A stretch of DNA of 64,000 nucleotides from Cladochytrium replicatum (GCA_025526935.1 JAHLKD010000082.1:62001-126000); one strand, 5' to 3'. Positions 22,289 to 34,581 are shown, numbered from the stretch's first letter. The notes: generated by a model not told the origin, from the letters alone. A program made the numbers and translations.

Positions 22289-23676
22289 CTACGTCCTGGT
22301 GCTAGGGTTCTTGTGTTCATGGAGGCTAGGACAACGGAGGTTGAGAATGATTCCATTTGTTCCACATTCGTACCAACCAGTTGCTACACTGATCTGGCCG
22401 CTTATAATTCTTGGATGTTCGGTCTGTCAAAAGCAACAAGCAATAGTTAGAGAGCCAATGAAAACAATACCAGCGCTAATTTGAACAGACATTCGGAGCA
22501 TCCGCACGTTTGACAATTCCGCACATCCGATATGTCCACCAAGGGCTTCGCAAACGCAACAGGTTTGGTTGGAGCAGGTGCTGGTTTGCGCAATGTAGGC
22601 AGCTGGCTTGACTTTGCTTGAGCTGGAATTGGAGGTTGCACGTGAGTACGACCAGAGTGATGGCGAGCTTTTGCTGCACTGTCGGAGCTGTGGCGGCCCG
22701 ACCAGGGTTTTTGCCTACTGGAATTGCTTTGAGTATGGTGTCCCGTTGCTGGTGCACTGCTTTAGGATCGATACCTTCAGGTTCAGGAACTTTGCAAAAC
22801 GGCAAGAAAGTACCTTCTTTCGTGGGTACCACCCTCCCCACCACCTCGATAGGTGTCGCCGGTTCCCGGTTTCCGTCTCCTATCATCAAAATCGCCGTCT
22901 TCCTCGGACGATCCGCGACGGGTCCGACCCACAGACTTGAGAGTACTATCGATCGGATCTTCGTCGTCGGAATACTCGCGCGCAACAGGTCGACGGACAT
23001 CCTGCTTGACTGGTGCGCGTTTCCTCGGACGTTCGGATTCTGATTCTGTTCCAGAGCTTTGATGTTTGTGATCGTTTCTGCCCTGACGTTCAACCCTCCC
23101 AACCGCTCTCCCAAAAGCACTGCGAACACCACCAACGTATGCATCATCTTCATCATCCTCGTCACTGCGTTGGCTTCTCCGATTTTTCGTTTGATCTTCC
23201 TTCCGCCACGCCTTCAAATGACCTAAACTCTCATCGTCATCACCATCCTCGCTGTGGTGGGTCCTCCGATGTCCCATCTTCTCCACCTTCTGTGTAGCCC
23301 TCCAGGCTACTTTTCTCCCACTCCTATTCTTATCCTCGTCTTCATCATCATCGTCCTCATCGCTGCTACGGTTTCGAATCGACGCAGAATGAGCTTCTTT
23401 GGGTCTCCGACGACCAGGCAGCGCTTCTCGAAATCCAGAATCACTTCCCTGTGGGTTATTTCGGGAAAGAGATCCGTCTAGCTTGTGCTTGCCTTTGGCA
23501 GCTGCGTGGTGGGGGGACGAGTCAGAGTCAATTTCGGAGGGTTCTTCTGAGCCTGAAGATGAGTTCTTTCTGATCCGACTTGCTGAAATCTTTCTGGATG
23601 ATTGTTTTGAGGCTTTCTGTGATCGCAGGGATTGCTCCGTTTCTTCGAGATCTCGCAGCATGTCGTTGAAGTCCAT
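22289..23676 (-). CDS. Charged low-complexity protein with CxxCxCxxC motif
   Basis: The ATG at 23676 opens MDFNDMLRDLEETEQSLRSQ, then a long stretch rich in Ser, Asp, Glu, Arg and Lys (for example SSDEDDDDEDEDKNRSGRKV). A 54 nt intron (GTACTT...CTAAAG near 22770-22825) restores a frame that runs through SGRHSSDSAAKARHHSGR and PPIPAQAKSSQLPTL to DVRNCQTCGCSECLFKLAL. A second intron (GTATTG...GACAG) adds an exon with TEHPRIISGQISVATGWYEC and a stop at 22289. The four Cys of CQTCGCSEC plus later Cys residues could bind zinc. Family not recognised. The disordered acidic/basic part with a compact Cys-rich end suggests a scaffold or nucleic-acid-associated protein. Confidence 0.55.
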
Positions 23677-24029
23677 TGGGCGGACAGTGGCTTTGGGCAG
23701 GGCTTGCACGGCAAACAGGAGGTGAAAATGATGACCGAGCATGCAAGCGGGAGTGCTGTCTCAATCGAAAATCGAGTGCAACAACGGTGAATTCGCCGAT
23801 TGATCAGAAAGGATTCAACTGCTAGATAACAGTGTGCTTCTGAGAATCTTTTCACGTTCCCTTCTTTAATTAAAACCAACACACAAAGAGTGAACACTCT
23901 TGAATTTTAGGCATCGCTGGGTTGGTTGCTTTCAGCAAATGCGATCATGATATGGTATTGACAGTTTTTTGATTCCTGGAAAAATTAAATGGCATGGATT
24001 TGAGCCAGTACCATGAAATGGGAAGTGCC
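23677..24029. other. Upstream region, nothing recognised
   Basis: Non-coding sequence between the CxxCxCxxC gene and the WW-repeat remnants. No feature seen. Confidence 0.4.
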
Positions 24030-24427
24030 ATTGGATGCAAATCAAGACCCTTCAAAAGCTTGTTGCTCGTGATCGCAACCTGAGCATAATCCTAGCGGAC
24101 ATGCCCTGCATGTCGGTGATGCTGTGGCCACCATTCGAGCACTTAAACTTCGCCGCGAGCGCTGGCATTATCCATCGTGTGATTGGAATAATCAAGAGGT
24201 CGAGAGGGGTCCGAGATCCACCAGTTCAGAGCCTCTACCCCGGCATCGCTTGCGTGGTCGAAGCAGGTGACAAAGAGCGGTATGATTGCACGCTCGGCAA
24301 TTTTCCCGAGAGTTTTTGCGACATCGAACGCGAGCTGTCGTTCGTTTGCGAATGTTGCCAGTTGGATGAGGATTGCATCAATAATCTCGAACGGAAGGTT
24401 GATGGTTTGGTCGGTGTTGGGAGTCAT
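24030..24427 (-). pseudogene. WW-repeat ankyrin-like protein remnant (N-terminal part)
   Basis: The ATG at 24427 opens MTPNTDQTINLPFEIIDAIL, an F-box-like start, then IQLATFANERQLAFDVAKTL and one Trp-Trp repeat (GVEALNWWISDPSRPLDYSN, TMDNASARGEV). A TAA replaces the expected Lys codon just before VLEWWPQHH, and the frame is lost soon after. The pattern x-VLEWW-x(6)-LKY-x(5-7)-A-x2-G-x-V is a repeat that I associate with large families in chytrid genomes. Confidence 0.6.
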
Positions 24428-24489
24428 GAAGTCGATTCACTATGGGGATCGCGACAGACTGGCCCACCTGTGGGTAGCTGAAATGCTGC

Positions 24490-24840
24490 TTAATGTACAG
24501 TCGTGTTACCTAATAGAAGATATCATACTTTACTTCGCCACAATTCCGAATTTAACTCCACTAAAAGTATTCCTAATTTAGGATTTGTCTCACTAATTTT
24601 CATATATAAAGAAATAATAAAATATCCAAATAAGAGAGATTGCTTTATTTAGATAGGTGATGCTTATACTCCTAAATGCACTGATATTATTCCTATAGGC
24701 ACTTCATATTGCAATATTTTAAGTTATTGATCTTTATGTATAGTCGACAATTTATTAGGTAACGCCCAACTAAATCTTTAGAAACCAAATAGGGATGAAA
24801 ACGAATACGATCACTAGTACAAGCAATACCATCTGGCATG
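24490..24840 (-). other. Probable nuclear copy of mitochondrial cob sequence
   Basis: Strongly AT-rich compared with its surroundings. Read leftward from 24840 it gives MPDGIACTSDRIRFHPYLVS followed by KDLVG, resembling the cytochrome b segment that reads DKIxFHPYxxxKDLVG in fungal cob. The frame then collapses into stops over the next 250 bp. Base composition and the short coding match suggest a NUMT or a fragment of a mitochondrial intron/exon boundary. It lies exactly between two decayed WW-repeat genes. Confidence 0.5.
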
Positions 24841-25790
24841 ACAAAAATTTGTGTGTCGATGAAGGATAAGATGAAAACAAGTTACCTGAGCTGTGAGAAG
24901 GTATTGCGGACAAGCGGCTTCGAACTAAAATGGTTGAACGCGGTTGCTCTCGCTGCCCAGAATGGAAAGGAAAGTGCTGGAATGGTGGATGAACAGCGGG
25001 CTGGAACCCGTACTACCTGACCTCCTCATGAAAGCGACCTGGTTCGGACAAGTCGAGGTGAGAATTCTCGATTGGTGGAAATCAAAAAGGTTTCAGACGC
25101 CTTTGGACTGTTCCTACTACATGGACCACCATGAAAAAGAGATCACAGTCGATGTCCTGGACTGGTGGAAGTCATCGGGGGCGGTGTTCAAGTGCTCCGA
25201 GTCTACAATCCGAAAAGCATGCGAATGGGGATCCATCTAAGAGCTTGAATGATGGAGCACGAAATCGGGCGTCAAGTTTGAATACACAAAGAACCATCCG
25301 ATGGACTCTGCGTCACGGAAAGGGTACGTCAACGTTCTTGAATGCTGGAAACGAAGCACGCACCATTCGAATGGACAAACGATTCCATGGACCTTGCGCT
25401 CAACCCGGAAGTTTCTCGAATGGTGGAAGAACAGCGGTCAGAGGCTAAAGTACACTAACCACGCGATCCGCTTCGCAACTCAAACTGCGAATATTCCTAT
25501 CCTTGAATGGTGGAAAGCGAGTGGACTCACGTTGAAATACGACGAGTGTGGTATCGTCAACGATATTCTGGAGAGCAAACGGGTAGGACGAATCGACATT
25601 TTTGAGTGGTGAATGGGAAGCGGTCTTCGCATCCAGTGTGTTTTCACAAAGACGTCGGCGATTCACGCTCAGGTGTTACAGCGACCAATATTTTCGTGCG
25701 GCTATTGAATGGCTTGAGAACCATAAGGACATGCTCATCAATGAGGAAAATCGACGTGCAGAAACCCAGAGTGCAAAAGGAAGCGAATGA
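24841..25790 (+). pseudogene. WW-repeat ankyrin-like array remnant
   Basis: At least six degenerate ~30-residue repeats on the plus strand: FELKWLNAVALAAQNGK, VEVRILDWWKSKRFQTPLD, VDVLDWWKSSGAVFKCSES, FEYTKNHPMDSASRKGYVNV, KFLEWWKNSGQRLKYTNHAI and IPILEWWKASGLTLKYDECG. Stop codons and frame changes interrupt the series (for example TAA then TGA near 25240-25255). Together with the opposite-strand remnant at 24030-24427 this marks a small cluster of dead family members. Confidence 0.65.
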
Positions 25791-26037
25791 CCAAGAAAGC
25801 TGTCAGGAATTGGAATGTTGGGCTATGATTGTCCTGAACCTGCAGTTTAAATTCGCAAGTACTATTGTGGTTTCCAATTTGTAATGGATTTGATGGTTTT
25901 TATTGCTGTGACTGCTCAGAGTATACATGGATTTCGCTGTGCACGACCCTAAGGTTCTCTGTTGCGTTTCCCGTCCGACAGCTAGCATTATCAAGTCTCG
26001 AAACAGCCCGGACAATATGGGAACTAAAGAACGATTT
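25791..26037. other. Spacer, nothing recognised
   Basis: No feature seen between the WW-repeat remnants and the stop of the coiled-coil gene. Confidence 0.4.
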
Positions 26038-29000
26038 TCATACTATCTTAGTCGCTGAAAACACCCCCATCATCAGCTCATCCACCTCCTCTCCTTTAGC
26101 AGCAGCCTTGAACGAAAAAGCATGATGCTCGGTTAAGAACTTATTCATTAGTTCTGAATGTTATGGATTCTACCTTCTCAGGCTTCTTCGTCGTTCCAGG
26201 CTTGCTAAATGACTCTTCGTATAACTTAACATCCGACTTTGTCTGTGGCTAAACAGAAAAGAAGTGCTCAGACAATCATGACCGATCACAAAAAATCTTT
26301 CAAAACCATGCCTTTTCGTCTGTAGAATACAGGAGGGGCTTGATAGACGGCAACTGCTTTGCCAGTTCTGTCGACGGAACTTCCTTATAAAACCTTCCGA
26401 GAGCCAAGTTTGCTGCTTCCAGTTTCTGATACAAGTTAATCTGGATGGAAAAGGTTCATACAAATTTAGGTGAACGAGAAATTGTATGGCTATAAACCTT
26501 TTGCCATGGCCCTTGGACCACGTCGTGAGAGGGTTGCTGGGGTATAGTACGGAAGTCCCCGGACGCGAATGCCCGCGAGAGCGTTTTGAAGCGACGCAAG
26601 TATCTGATAAAACAAGACTCAGATATTTCTCTTTGGCAATGAATGATATGGTGCTCACGCGTAGCCTCGTTCCAGGTCTGCGCGCTCGCTTCCCTCCTTG
26701 GACGCAGTTGCAGCTGTTTGTGTTCGCGATGGAATCGAGCTCCGTGTGCTCTGTTCATTGTGCATAAAAAGGCTTGAAATAAAATTTGTTTTGAAAGGTG
26801 CAAACCTTGCTGGTAGTTGGAATCGTAGACTTTACGAGGACGTTTCCGTTGGTGCTTGTGTTGAGCACCGCTTTTGCCCTGTCGTTGGATCTGCTAAGCG
26901 CTTTCACTCCAGTGCACACATGAATTCATACCCTTCCATAAGCTTTTCGTCGACGATCTTTGCTTCTTCGGATACCCCTTCAAAAAATAGTTCTACGTCA
27001 ACGCATGCTTCCTGATTCAAATTGCTTTGCTCCTACCATAGAGCTTCAAGAATCGACGGGCACGGTCTTTGTGTGTTCTGCTTGCCCTTCGGTGCAGGAA
27101 ATCTTCAAACGTGGTCGTCTGTGGTGATTGTTTAAATACTAGAAAGTCTCCGTGCGTTTCGAGTCATATTACCATGCTTGAGTACTCATTGTTCCGCCGC
27201 TGTATTTCCTTCTCGAGATAATCGATCATGCGCTCTCGCTCCTTGACTTTTTTGAGCAGCGTCTGGTTCTCTTCGACGGTTCGGTCGTGCTGGATGGACA
27301 GATCGGCGAACTCTTTCGATAGATCTGCTGTTTCCTATTGTTTTAATCAAGTGGATTGATATGGGTGATAGTTTGCATGTTTCTTCATTAGAATGTACCC
27401 GCGAGATCCGCTTTATCATGTTCTCGATTGTATTGTCACCTTCGCCCCTTGCGTCAAGGTTGAGTCGAATCACTTTGTGACGTAGATGCTCCTTTTCTTG
27501 CGTCAGTGCGTTGATCCTTCCGCTCGCTTCGTCAAGGCGTTTCTATGGAACAAATCAGCTATAGAAATGCAGTTACCTGGACTGTATGCAATATTTTACC
27601 AAGTAGTCTGCCTCCATCTTTGCACGGGCTTCCTCCTTTTCAGATATCTGCTTGTTCTTTGCATCGATGGTACTCATGAGCTCCTTTGTGCGACCCTCGA
27701 GGGTTTTCAGATGAGCTTGTAGCTTATCGCATTTTGACTCAAGGGATACGTTCTGGCGTTGTAGGAGACTCATAAGATTCTTTTGTTCAGATTCTTGGTC
27801 CGATTTGATGCGCTCAATGTCGCGCGCATGGTCTTTCCTCAGATTCTCAATATCCTATCGATTAATGATTTAACAGAATATGCTTGGGAAGTAAAAATTT
27901 GCTACCATCTCGTGTTTCTGCATCAAGCTCTGTAGATCCGCGCCTTCAATCAAACTCATGATCTTTGCGTCTTTGGACACCATCATGTCAAGGTAAAACT
28001 TGTCCTTTGCCTGTATGATGTAAATGATCTCCTGCTCGTACCTCGTAGACTGCGACGCGAGCTCATCCTCGAGTTTCGCCAGGTCGACTCCAAACAAGTA
28101 CTCAGCCGTGGCTCTGTACTCGTCAAACTGTGCTTGCATGCTGTAGAGCAAGCCTTGCTGCTCGGCCATGAGCTTCTTTTTCTCTTCCGCTTGGTCGGCT
28201 TTGTATGTATCAAAATTGCTGCGCAGAGCTTCGTATTCGGCTTGCTGGGTTGCGCGGAAGGTTTCGTTTTCGAGGGTAGTGATTTGGATAAATTCTTCGT
28301 ATTCTCGACGGACGCCGCTGACCAACTACCTTTTCAGATGGAGATTAAGGGAAAGGGGATGGGTGCTAAGAAGGTACGCACGGCTTCGAGACCTTGGATC
28401 TGGTTTTGCTGGTCATTGAACTTCGCGCTGGAGTCCATGGCGACTTGGATGATCTGGTGCTTCTGCTGCTGGATGGTGGCATCGGCGGCTTTGAGCTGGG
28501 TTCGAAGCACCTCTGCTTCCTCGGATGCTTCCAGCGTTGGCTCTTAAAAGCATAAATTGTCAAATTAGGCAAAGTAGCAGTTCTGGAAAACTGACGATTA
28601 GTCGAAGCAGGCAATTCCGGCGGTGCACACGCGGCATGGATCGCTTTGAGTTCGGAAAGATCGCTGGAAACCTGCGCCAGATCTTTCTCTAGCTGTTCTG
28701 ACATTCATTTGGATTGTAAAGCGTGAGAAAGCCAATGATTTCGCACATTGTCTCACCGGTAATCAGCTTTTGCTGCTCCGCGCTTTGCTGAAGTTTGGCA
28801 AAATCATCGCGTGCTTGTCTCAACTCGTTCGACTTTCTTTCAATGGTAAAAGCCGCTTCTTCCAGCTCTTTGACAACGCTGCGTGGTGTCGAAGGAACCT
28901 GTGATAGGACTGGGATCTAAGTTCCCAAAGCCAAGGATGAATGAAACGATATATCTCTTACGGTGTCCGGCGTGAGAAGCTTTACGGTTGATTTCGCGGC

Positions 29001-29314
29001 AGTTTGTGTCTGGACAGATATTTTGTCAGCCGCCCTTTGTCGGACGATAGCAACGTGGGTACCAATGGACGAGAAGACAGGCCGTTCTTTTCAGCATTTT
29101 CTAGTTTCGCTTTGATTATCCTGATCTCCTCTTCTGCCGACTCCAGCTGCACTGCTTTGTTGTAAACCTGTGCAGTATAATACAATCAGAAACAATCCAA
29201 AATCAGATTGAGTGCCAGTGTTACTTCTCTCTCTAGAGCATGACATTTGTTTCTCAGTTCTATGTTGATTCCAAACAGCTCCTGCACAAACCCACTGTCC
29301 TCCGTGATCTCCAT
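26038..29314 (-). CDS. Long coiled-coil protein
   Basis: Start MEITEDSGFVQELFGINIEL at 29314, then about a dozen exons separated by 50-65 nt introns. Nearly the whole product is heptad-rich helix: VQLESAEEEIRIIKAKLENA, FIQITTLENETFRATQQAEY, DLAKLEDELASQSTRYEQEI, RQNVSLESKCDKLQAHLKTL, SEKEEARAKMEADYK, then EFADLSIQHDRTVEENQTLL. The C-terminus (LEAANLALGRFYKEVPSTEL, ending VDELMMGVFSATKIV) is less regular and may be a conserved tail. Such proteins in flagellated fungi are often basal-body, centrosome or axoneme parts, but that is inference and no specific family was recognised. Divergent from SIN3 with 163 bp between start codons. Confidence 0.7.
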
Positions 29315-29477
29315 ACTTCGCCACGTCCTCCACGCGTCTTTGCCACACCGTGTTTTGAGAATCACGAGAGAAGACCGGCACTTTTGGTGTGTTGTGTGCG
29401 CTGCATTGCGCTGTGAACTGTGACTTTCTCTCTCGGAACCCATCACTGCATCGCTGTCTAACTGTCCATCACAAACA

Positions 29478-32400
29478 TGTCTGGGGGATCGTCGGATATG
29501 CAGTGGCAACCTACCTCCACTCTACCCACTCAGCAGCCTGCTGCTCAACATCAAACTCCTGCTCCTGCTCCTGCTCCTGCTAGCGCTCCAGCTCCATCCA
29601 GTGCTGCTCCTTCTCCTGCCTTTCCTACCTTCTCACCGTAAGTGTGCGACAGAATGTGGTCGAATGATGCACTTGAAGTTGAATTTGAGCAACTGATCGC
29701 TATTTACCAGTGCGCCGAACACAGCTCAGCCGGTTGCACCTCCACCGGCTCCAGGAAACGTACCCGCAGCACGTCCACCGTCTCCGCAGCAGCAAGCAGG
29801 TGCGTTTCTACCGCCACTTTGTTCACAACCGATGTTTACAGATCTGTCCCCTTCAACCAGCTGTTCCGTTTGCCTCCAATTCATCAATATTATCGCCCAT
29901 CGAGTCGATCATACCCGGTGGGTCCAGTGCTCCAGGTGTTGCACAACTCGGGCACCAGGCTGGGCTACCTTCCGGAACGTCGACCTCAACTGCTGCAGCT
30001 GGAGCCGCCGCTGCGTCGTCTCATTCGTCGTTCCGTCCACTCAATGTGAAAGATGCGTTGACTTACTTGGATCAAGTCAAAGGCCAATTCGGTGATAATC
30101 CAGAAGTGTACAATCGATTCCTGGAGATTATGAAGGATTTTAAGGCTCAAAAGTAAGCGCTCAATCTCGAGTTAAAAATCCATTTTCATCGAGCAACACC
30201 TCACAGCATTGACACACCCGGGGTGATTCAACGCGTATCCACTTTGTTCAGGGGCTATCCGTCGTTAGTGATTGGATTCAATACTTTTCTACCCCCTGGA
30301 TACAAGATCGAACCCACCAACAACCCTCTTGAACCTGTTCGTGTTACTACACCTGCTGACGTGCCGCCAGTGAATCTGAACATGGGCCCACTACCGCCTG
30401 GAACCACTCCATCCAACTACTTCCACCAGCTTGGAAATACATTCAACACTGCAATGAACATCCAGTATAACAAGATGGCCGGCACGACAAGCGCGGTGAG
30501 CGGCAGTGCCACGGTTTACCCTCAGGGAGGAAATGCACCTGGATCTTCCACGATCTCACCCGTTGGAGGGAGTGGAGCTGTTGTCCCATCGTCTATCCCT
30601 CCACCGCCCCCTCCACCGCCTATGTCACAGACATACGAAATACCCGGACCGTTGGTAGGTTTCGGACAGCATCAGGGGGGTTCTGGCGCTGGGCCGCTGG
30701 GATCTGGTAGTCAGGGTAACCGTGATCGCCGCCAGCCAGTCGAATTCAACCATGCCATCAACTATGTCAACAAAATAAAGGCAAGCCCAGAAAGATAGTC
30801 GCACTATATACCACTCTAATCTATCGTGTAGAATCGATTTGTAAATGAACCAGACACGTACAAGCAGTTTCTTGAAATACTGCAGACATACCAGAGGGAG
30901 CAAAAACCAATACAGGAGGTATTCTAGGACTAAAGTTGCCTAGACCATTTTGACTTACCACGATGCTTGTTTCGAAAGGTTTACGCACAGGTCCAAGTAT
31001 TGTTTAACAATGCGACCGACCTTTTGGATGAGTTCAAACAGTTCTTGCCAGACAACAGTCACAAAACGAGCAGTGGAGTGTCTTTGCAGACTATGTCCAA
31101 TGGAATGGCCGGTAAGAGCCAGTAATACCTTTTTCGTGCATATCATTGATTGGCTTTGTTACGAATAGCTGCCGTTGGTCGGGCCAGCGATAAAAAAGGT
31201 GCCCATTCATCCAGCGCAGCTCGCAAAGCGCAAAAGCGAGGCAGTAGTGCGCTGGGTCCAAGCGGCACTGCAGGGAGTAGCAGCATCGGCCCCGGGGGTT
31301 CGTCCTCGAATGCCTACTCCAACAACAGCAACATGCCCCCGAAGAAGAAGGCAAAGACCATGGGCGGATTGAAAGGTGACAAGCCTGGTGTCATCGAGGA
31401 GCTGGAGTTCTTCGATCGTTGCAAGAGGACCATCAACAACAAGGCGACATACAACGAGTTCCTGAAGGTGTTGAATTTGTACTCTCAGGAGATTGTGGAT
31501 GCAAAGACATTGATACAGAGGATCGAGCCGTTTTTGGCGAAATCACCGGATTTGATTGAGTGGTTTAAAAGGTTTATCAAGTTTGAAGAGGAGATCGACA
31601 TTGGTAAGCAACCAACTCGAGACATTGACCTTTACTAAAGTGTTAACATCTCTTGTATGCAGTTAATGAGCCAGCAGAGCGACCGTCGTTCGAACTGGAG
31701 AAATGCAGACAGGTCGGGAAGAGTTATTATCTCCTTCCAAAAGACGTGAGCTTATAAGATTCCTTACACACGTCATCCAGAATACTCAATATTTTTCAGT
31801 GGGAGCGCCCAGTGTGCACAGGACGGGATGATATCGCGAAGGAAGTTTTGAATGACGACTGGGTGTCACACCCTAAGATTGAATCCGAGGGCGGTTTCAA
31901 TGCCCACCGCAAAACTGCACACGAGGAAGCACTTTTTAAATGCGAAGACGAACGCTACGAGTTTGACCTCAACATCGATGCCAACTTGCACACGATCCAA
32001 TTGTTGGAACCAATTGCAAAGAAGATCAGTACAATGACCCATGAGGAGAAGAACAAGTTTAAGCTGCCTACAAACTTGGGCGGTGAGCTATGATGGCAAA
32101 ATTTCTGGTTTAATGGAGTTTTCTCATGGTTTCTGGTGCACAGGAACGTCTTCGACTATTTACAAGACAATTATTAGGAAGATTTATGATAAGGAGAGAG
32201 GAGATGAGGTCATTGAAGCTCTGCAAAACAATCCTGCTGTAGCAGTGCCAGTGGTGCTTCGACGTCTCAAACAGAAAGACGAGGAGTGGAAAAGAGCCCA
32301 GGTATCATACGTTGATTGCCACACGCATGCTACAAAGACTCTAACAATTTAATCGAATTTAAGCGTGAGTGGAACAAAGTCTGGCGCGAAATCGATGCAC

Positions 32401-34581
32401 GCAACTACTACCGATCACTTGATCACCAAGGGGTCAACTTCAAAGCCGTCGACAAACGTGCGACCGCCCCGAAACAGCTCCTTCACGACATCGAAGCAGC
32501 TTACCTCGAGCAGCGCAAGAAGCAACCCTCCGGTCCTCGGCGCTACCAGATGGATTTCCTCTTCCGTGATCCCGATGTCCTCCGGGACGCCCGACGCATT
32601 ATCGCCTGGATGATGAAGAACCAAGGTCTCCTAGGGGACGACGACGAGGACAAAGCGACCAGCTTCCTCCGCGTTTTCATCCGTCGTTTCTTCTTTGTAG
32701 ACCACATGGAGGACGACGACGACCTTTACGACGATGATGATGACGATGAGGACGACGACGACGATACGGGGAGCTTGTCACCTAACGGTGTGCGCGGGGC
32801 GACGCACGGTGATTCGGACAGCGATGGGGAGGACGAGGTACGGAGTGAAGCGTCTAGTGCAAAAGGAGGCGGGAGTCGTCGTGGGGCGAATTTGAGGCGG
32901 AACGTATTGACGAGGAGTAAGGCTGTCGTGCAACCTGCCGCAGGAAAGAAGCAGCGGGGCGGGTCATCGACCGCGTCGTCGTCGACGAGACGGGGCGGGT
33001 CGACTGCCGGGCAGGGGCATTCGGTAGGGATTACTAGCGGGCCTGAGGCGATGGATATGGACGAGGCGAGTGGGAGTGGGGGATCGGGTGACGCTGGGGG
33101 TGCGAAAACTTCGGTGTCTACGGTGAGTGGAGCGACGCCCGCGACGACGATGTCGACGGTGAGCTATGCGCAGCTTGGGGAACAGGTTTTGCCAATGTCG
33201 AACGATATGTTGATGGCGAACGGAATGAACACTGGACTTGCGCCGAACCTGAAGAGAAGACAGACTTATGTGTTTTATGGGAACGCTGGGCTCTACGTGT
33301 TCTTCCGACAGTACCAGGTATGTTTATGTTTTAAGAGATTATCGAGATTAAGTTGTTTTGGTTAGATGCTGTACTCTCGTTTGTACAAGATGAAGGAGTT
33401 GTCAAAGCAGTTGGCGGACCGGCCGCCTCACCATGACAAAGCAAACCCAACAGCTGTTGAGCTGGGTCTTCAGCAACCAACACCATGTGAGCGAGAAGCG
33501 GTTTGCCCGGTTGATGATCATACTGATGTTATGAAATTGTGCAGTTGGGGAAGGTGGAAAGAACCGTGATCGTTATGGAGAGCTCCTTACGTACCTCCGT
33601 GACCTTATTTTCTCGCGCATGGACTACAACGAGTACGAAGAGAAGACGCGAATGCTGTTCGGGACATCGGCGTACTTGGTGTTCACGGCGGACAAGCTCG
33701 CAGGAAGCATCGTTAAGCAGATCCAAAGCGTCGCGACGGACGCGTTGTTTGGGGACTTTATGAGGTGGTATTACGAGGACAGGGAGAAGCCGACTACGAG
33801 TGCGCGGCAAGAGGCTGCGTATCGGTTGAAGGCTGAGATGATTATGGAAGGGGAGAACTTGTTCCGGCTCGAATATGTGAGTGATTTTGAGGAGATTTTG
33901 TTTGATGAATGAGCTTATGTATTTGCTTTCCTGGTGCAGTTGCCGCTTGAACGTGTGCTGACGATTCAGATGCTTGCTCAGGGAGACCAGATTGAGGACG
34001 ACTCTATCACGCCCGAGGAGAAATGGTCCGTGTATGTAGACAACTTTGCATCCCTCTCCTCTGTGATGGACGGGACGCGACTCAAACGCCGCGAGCCGTT
34101 CCTGAAGCGCACGCTCCCGTCTCCCTCCTCCGTCGCCGCACCAAGCGAAAAGGGCAAAGGCGTAGACGTGGGTGCCGACGAGATCCAAGTGGAGTCGAAG
34201 AGCGGGCTGGAGCTCAAGATCTGCCAGAACACATACAAGATCTTCTTCATCGAGCATTCGGAAGACTATTTCCGACGGGTGTGGCCGGCGCGAACGGTCG
34301 AGAGCCGAGCGGCGCAGGAACTTGTGCAGCGGAAGCGGAGGCATGAGAAGTGGAGGGCGTGGTTGGATGGTGCGAATGGGTGGAAGACGGGGTTAGAGAG
34401 GGCGGAGGAGGCGGAGGTGAGGGCGAGGGAGTGGATGGAGGGGACGAGGGTTGTGGTAAAGAGCGGGACGGGCGCGAGGAAGGTTGAGGGGGCGAGGGTG
34501 CAGAAAGAAGGGGTGGATTGTGTGGAGTATAGGTTTGTGGAGGGGAAGACTGGGAACGAGGCCACGCCGATGGAGCTATGA
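29478..34581 (+). CDS. SIN3: Sin3 transcriptional corepressor scaffold
   Basis: Scaffold of the Sin3-histone deacetylase complex, nuclear. A Pro/Ala/Gln-rich N-terminus precedes PAH1 ([20 protein letters not shown] ... [18 protein letters not shown]), PAH2 ([14 protein letters not shown] ... [20 protein letters not shown] ... [18 protein letters not shown]) and PAH3 ([13 protein letters not shown] ... LIEWFKRFI). The HDAC-interaction region follows ([41 protein letters not shown]). Next come [20 protein letters not shown] and a very acidic Asp run near 32710-32770. The Sin3 C-terminal domain includes [20 protein letters not shown] and [14 protein letters not shown]. About 13 introns. The stop at 34581 follows GNEATPMEL. 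Domain order and content are complete for the family. Confidence 0.93.

Larger units (their letters stand above)
18688..22800 (+). repeat. Segmental duplication block B (likely source copy)
   Basis: Partner of block A. It begins just upstream of the PRO3 start codon and ends inside the 22289-23676 gene. Because it passes smoothly into intact genes at both ends it is probably the original location. Contents: sensor gene copy B, the SDR pseudogene copy B, and the 3' half of the CxxCxCxxC gene. Confidence 0.85.

Noticed and set aside
29560-29600. CTCCTGCTCCTG run as a satellite
   Set aside because: It is a short in-frame Pro-Ala repeat in the disordered N-terminus of Sin3.
32700-32770. Asp-codon run in SIN3 as a sign of a broken or repeat-expanded gene
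   Set aside because: The frame is kept on both sides, and acidic runs are common in Sin3 between the HDAC-interaction and C-terminal domains.
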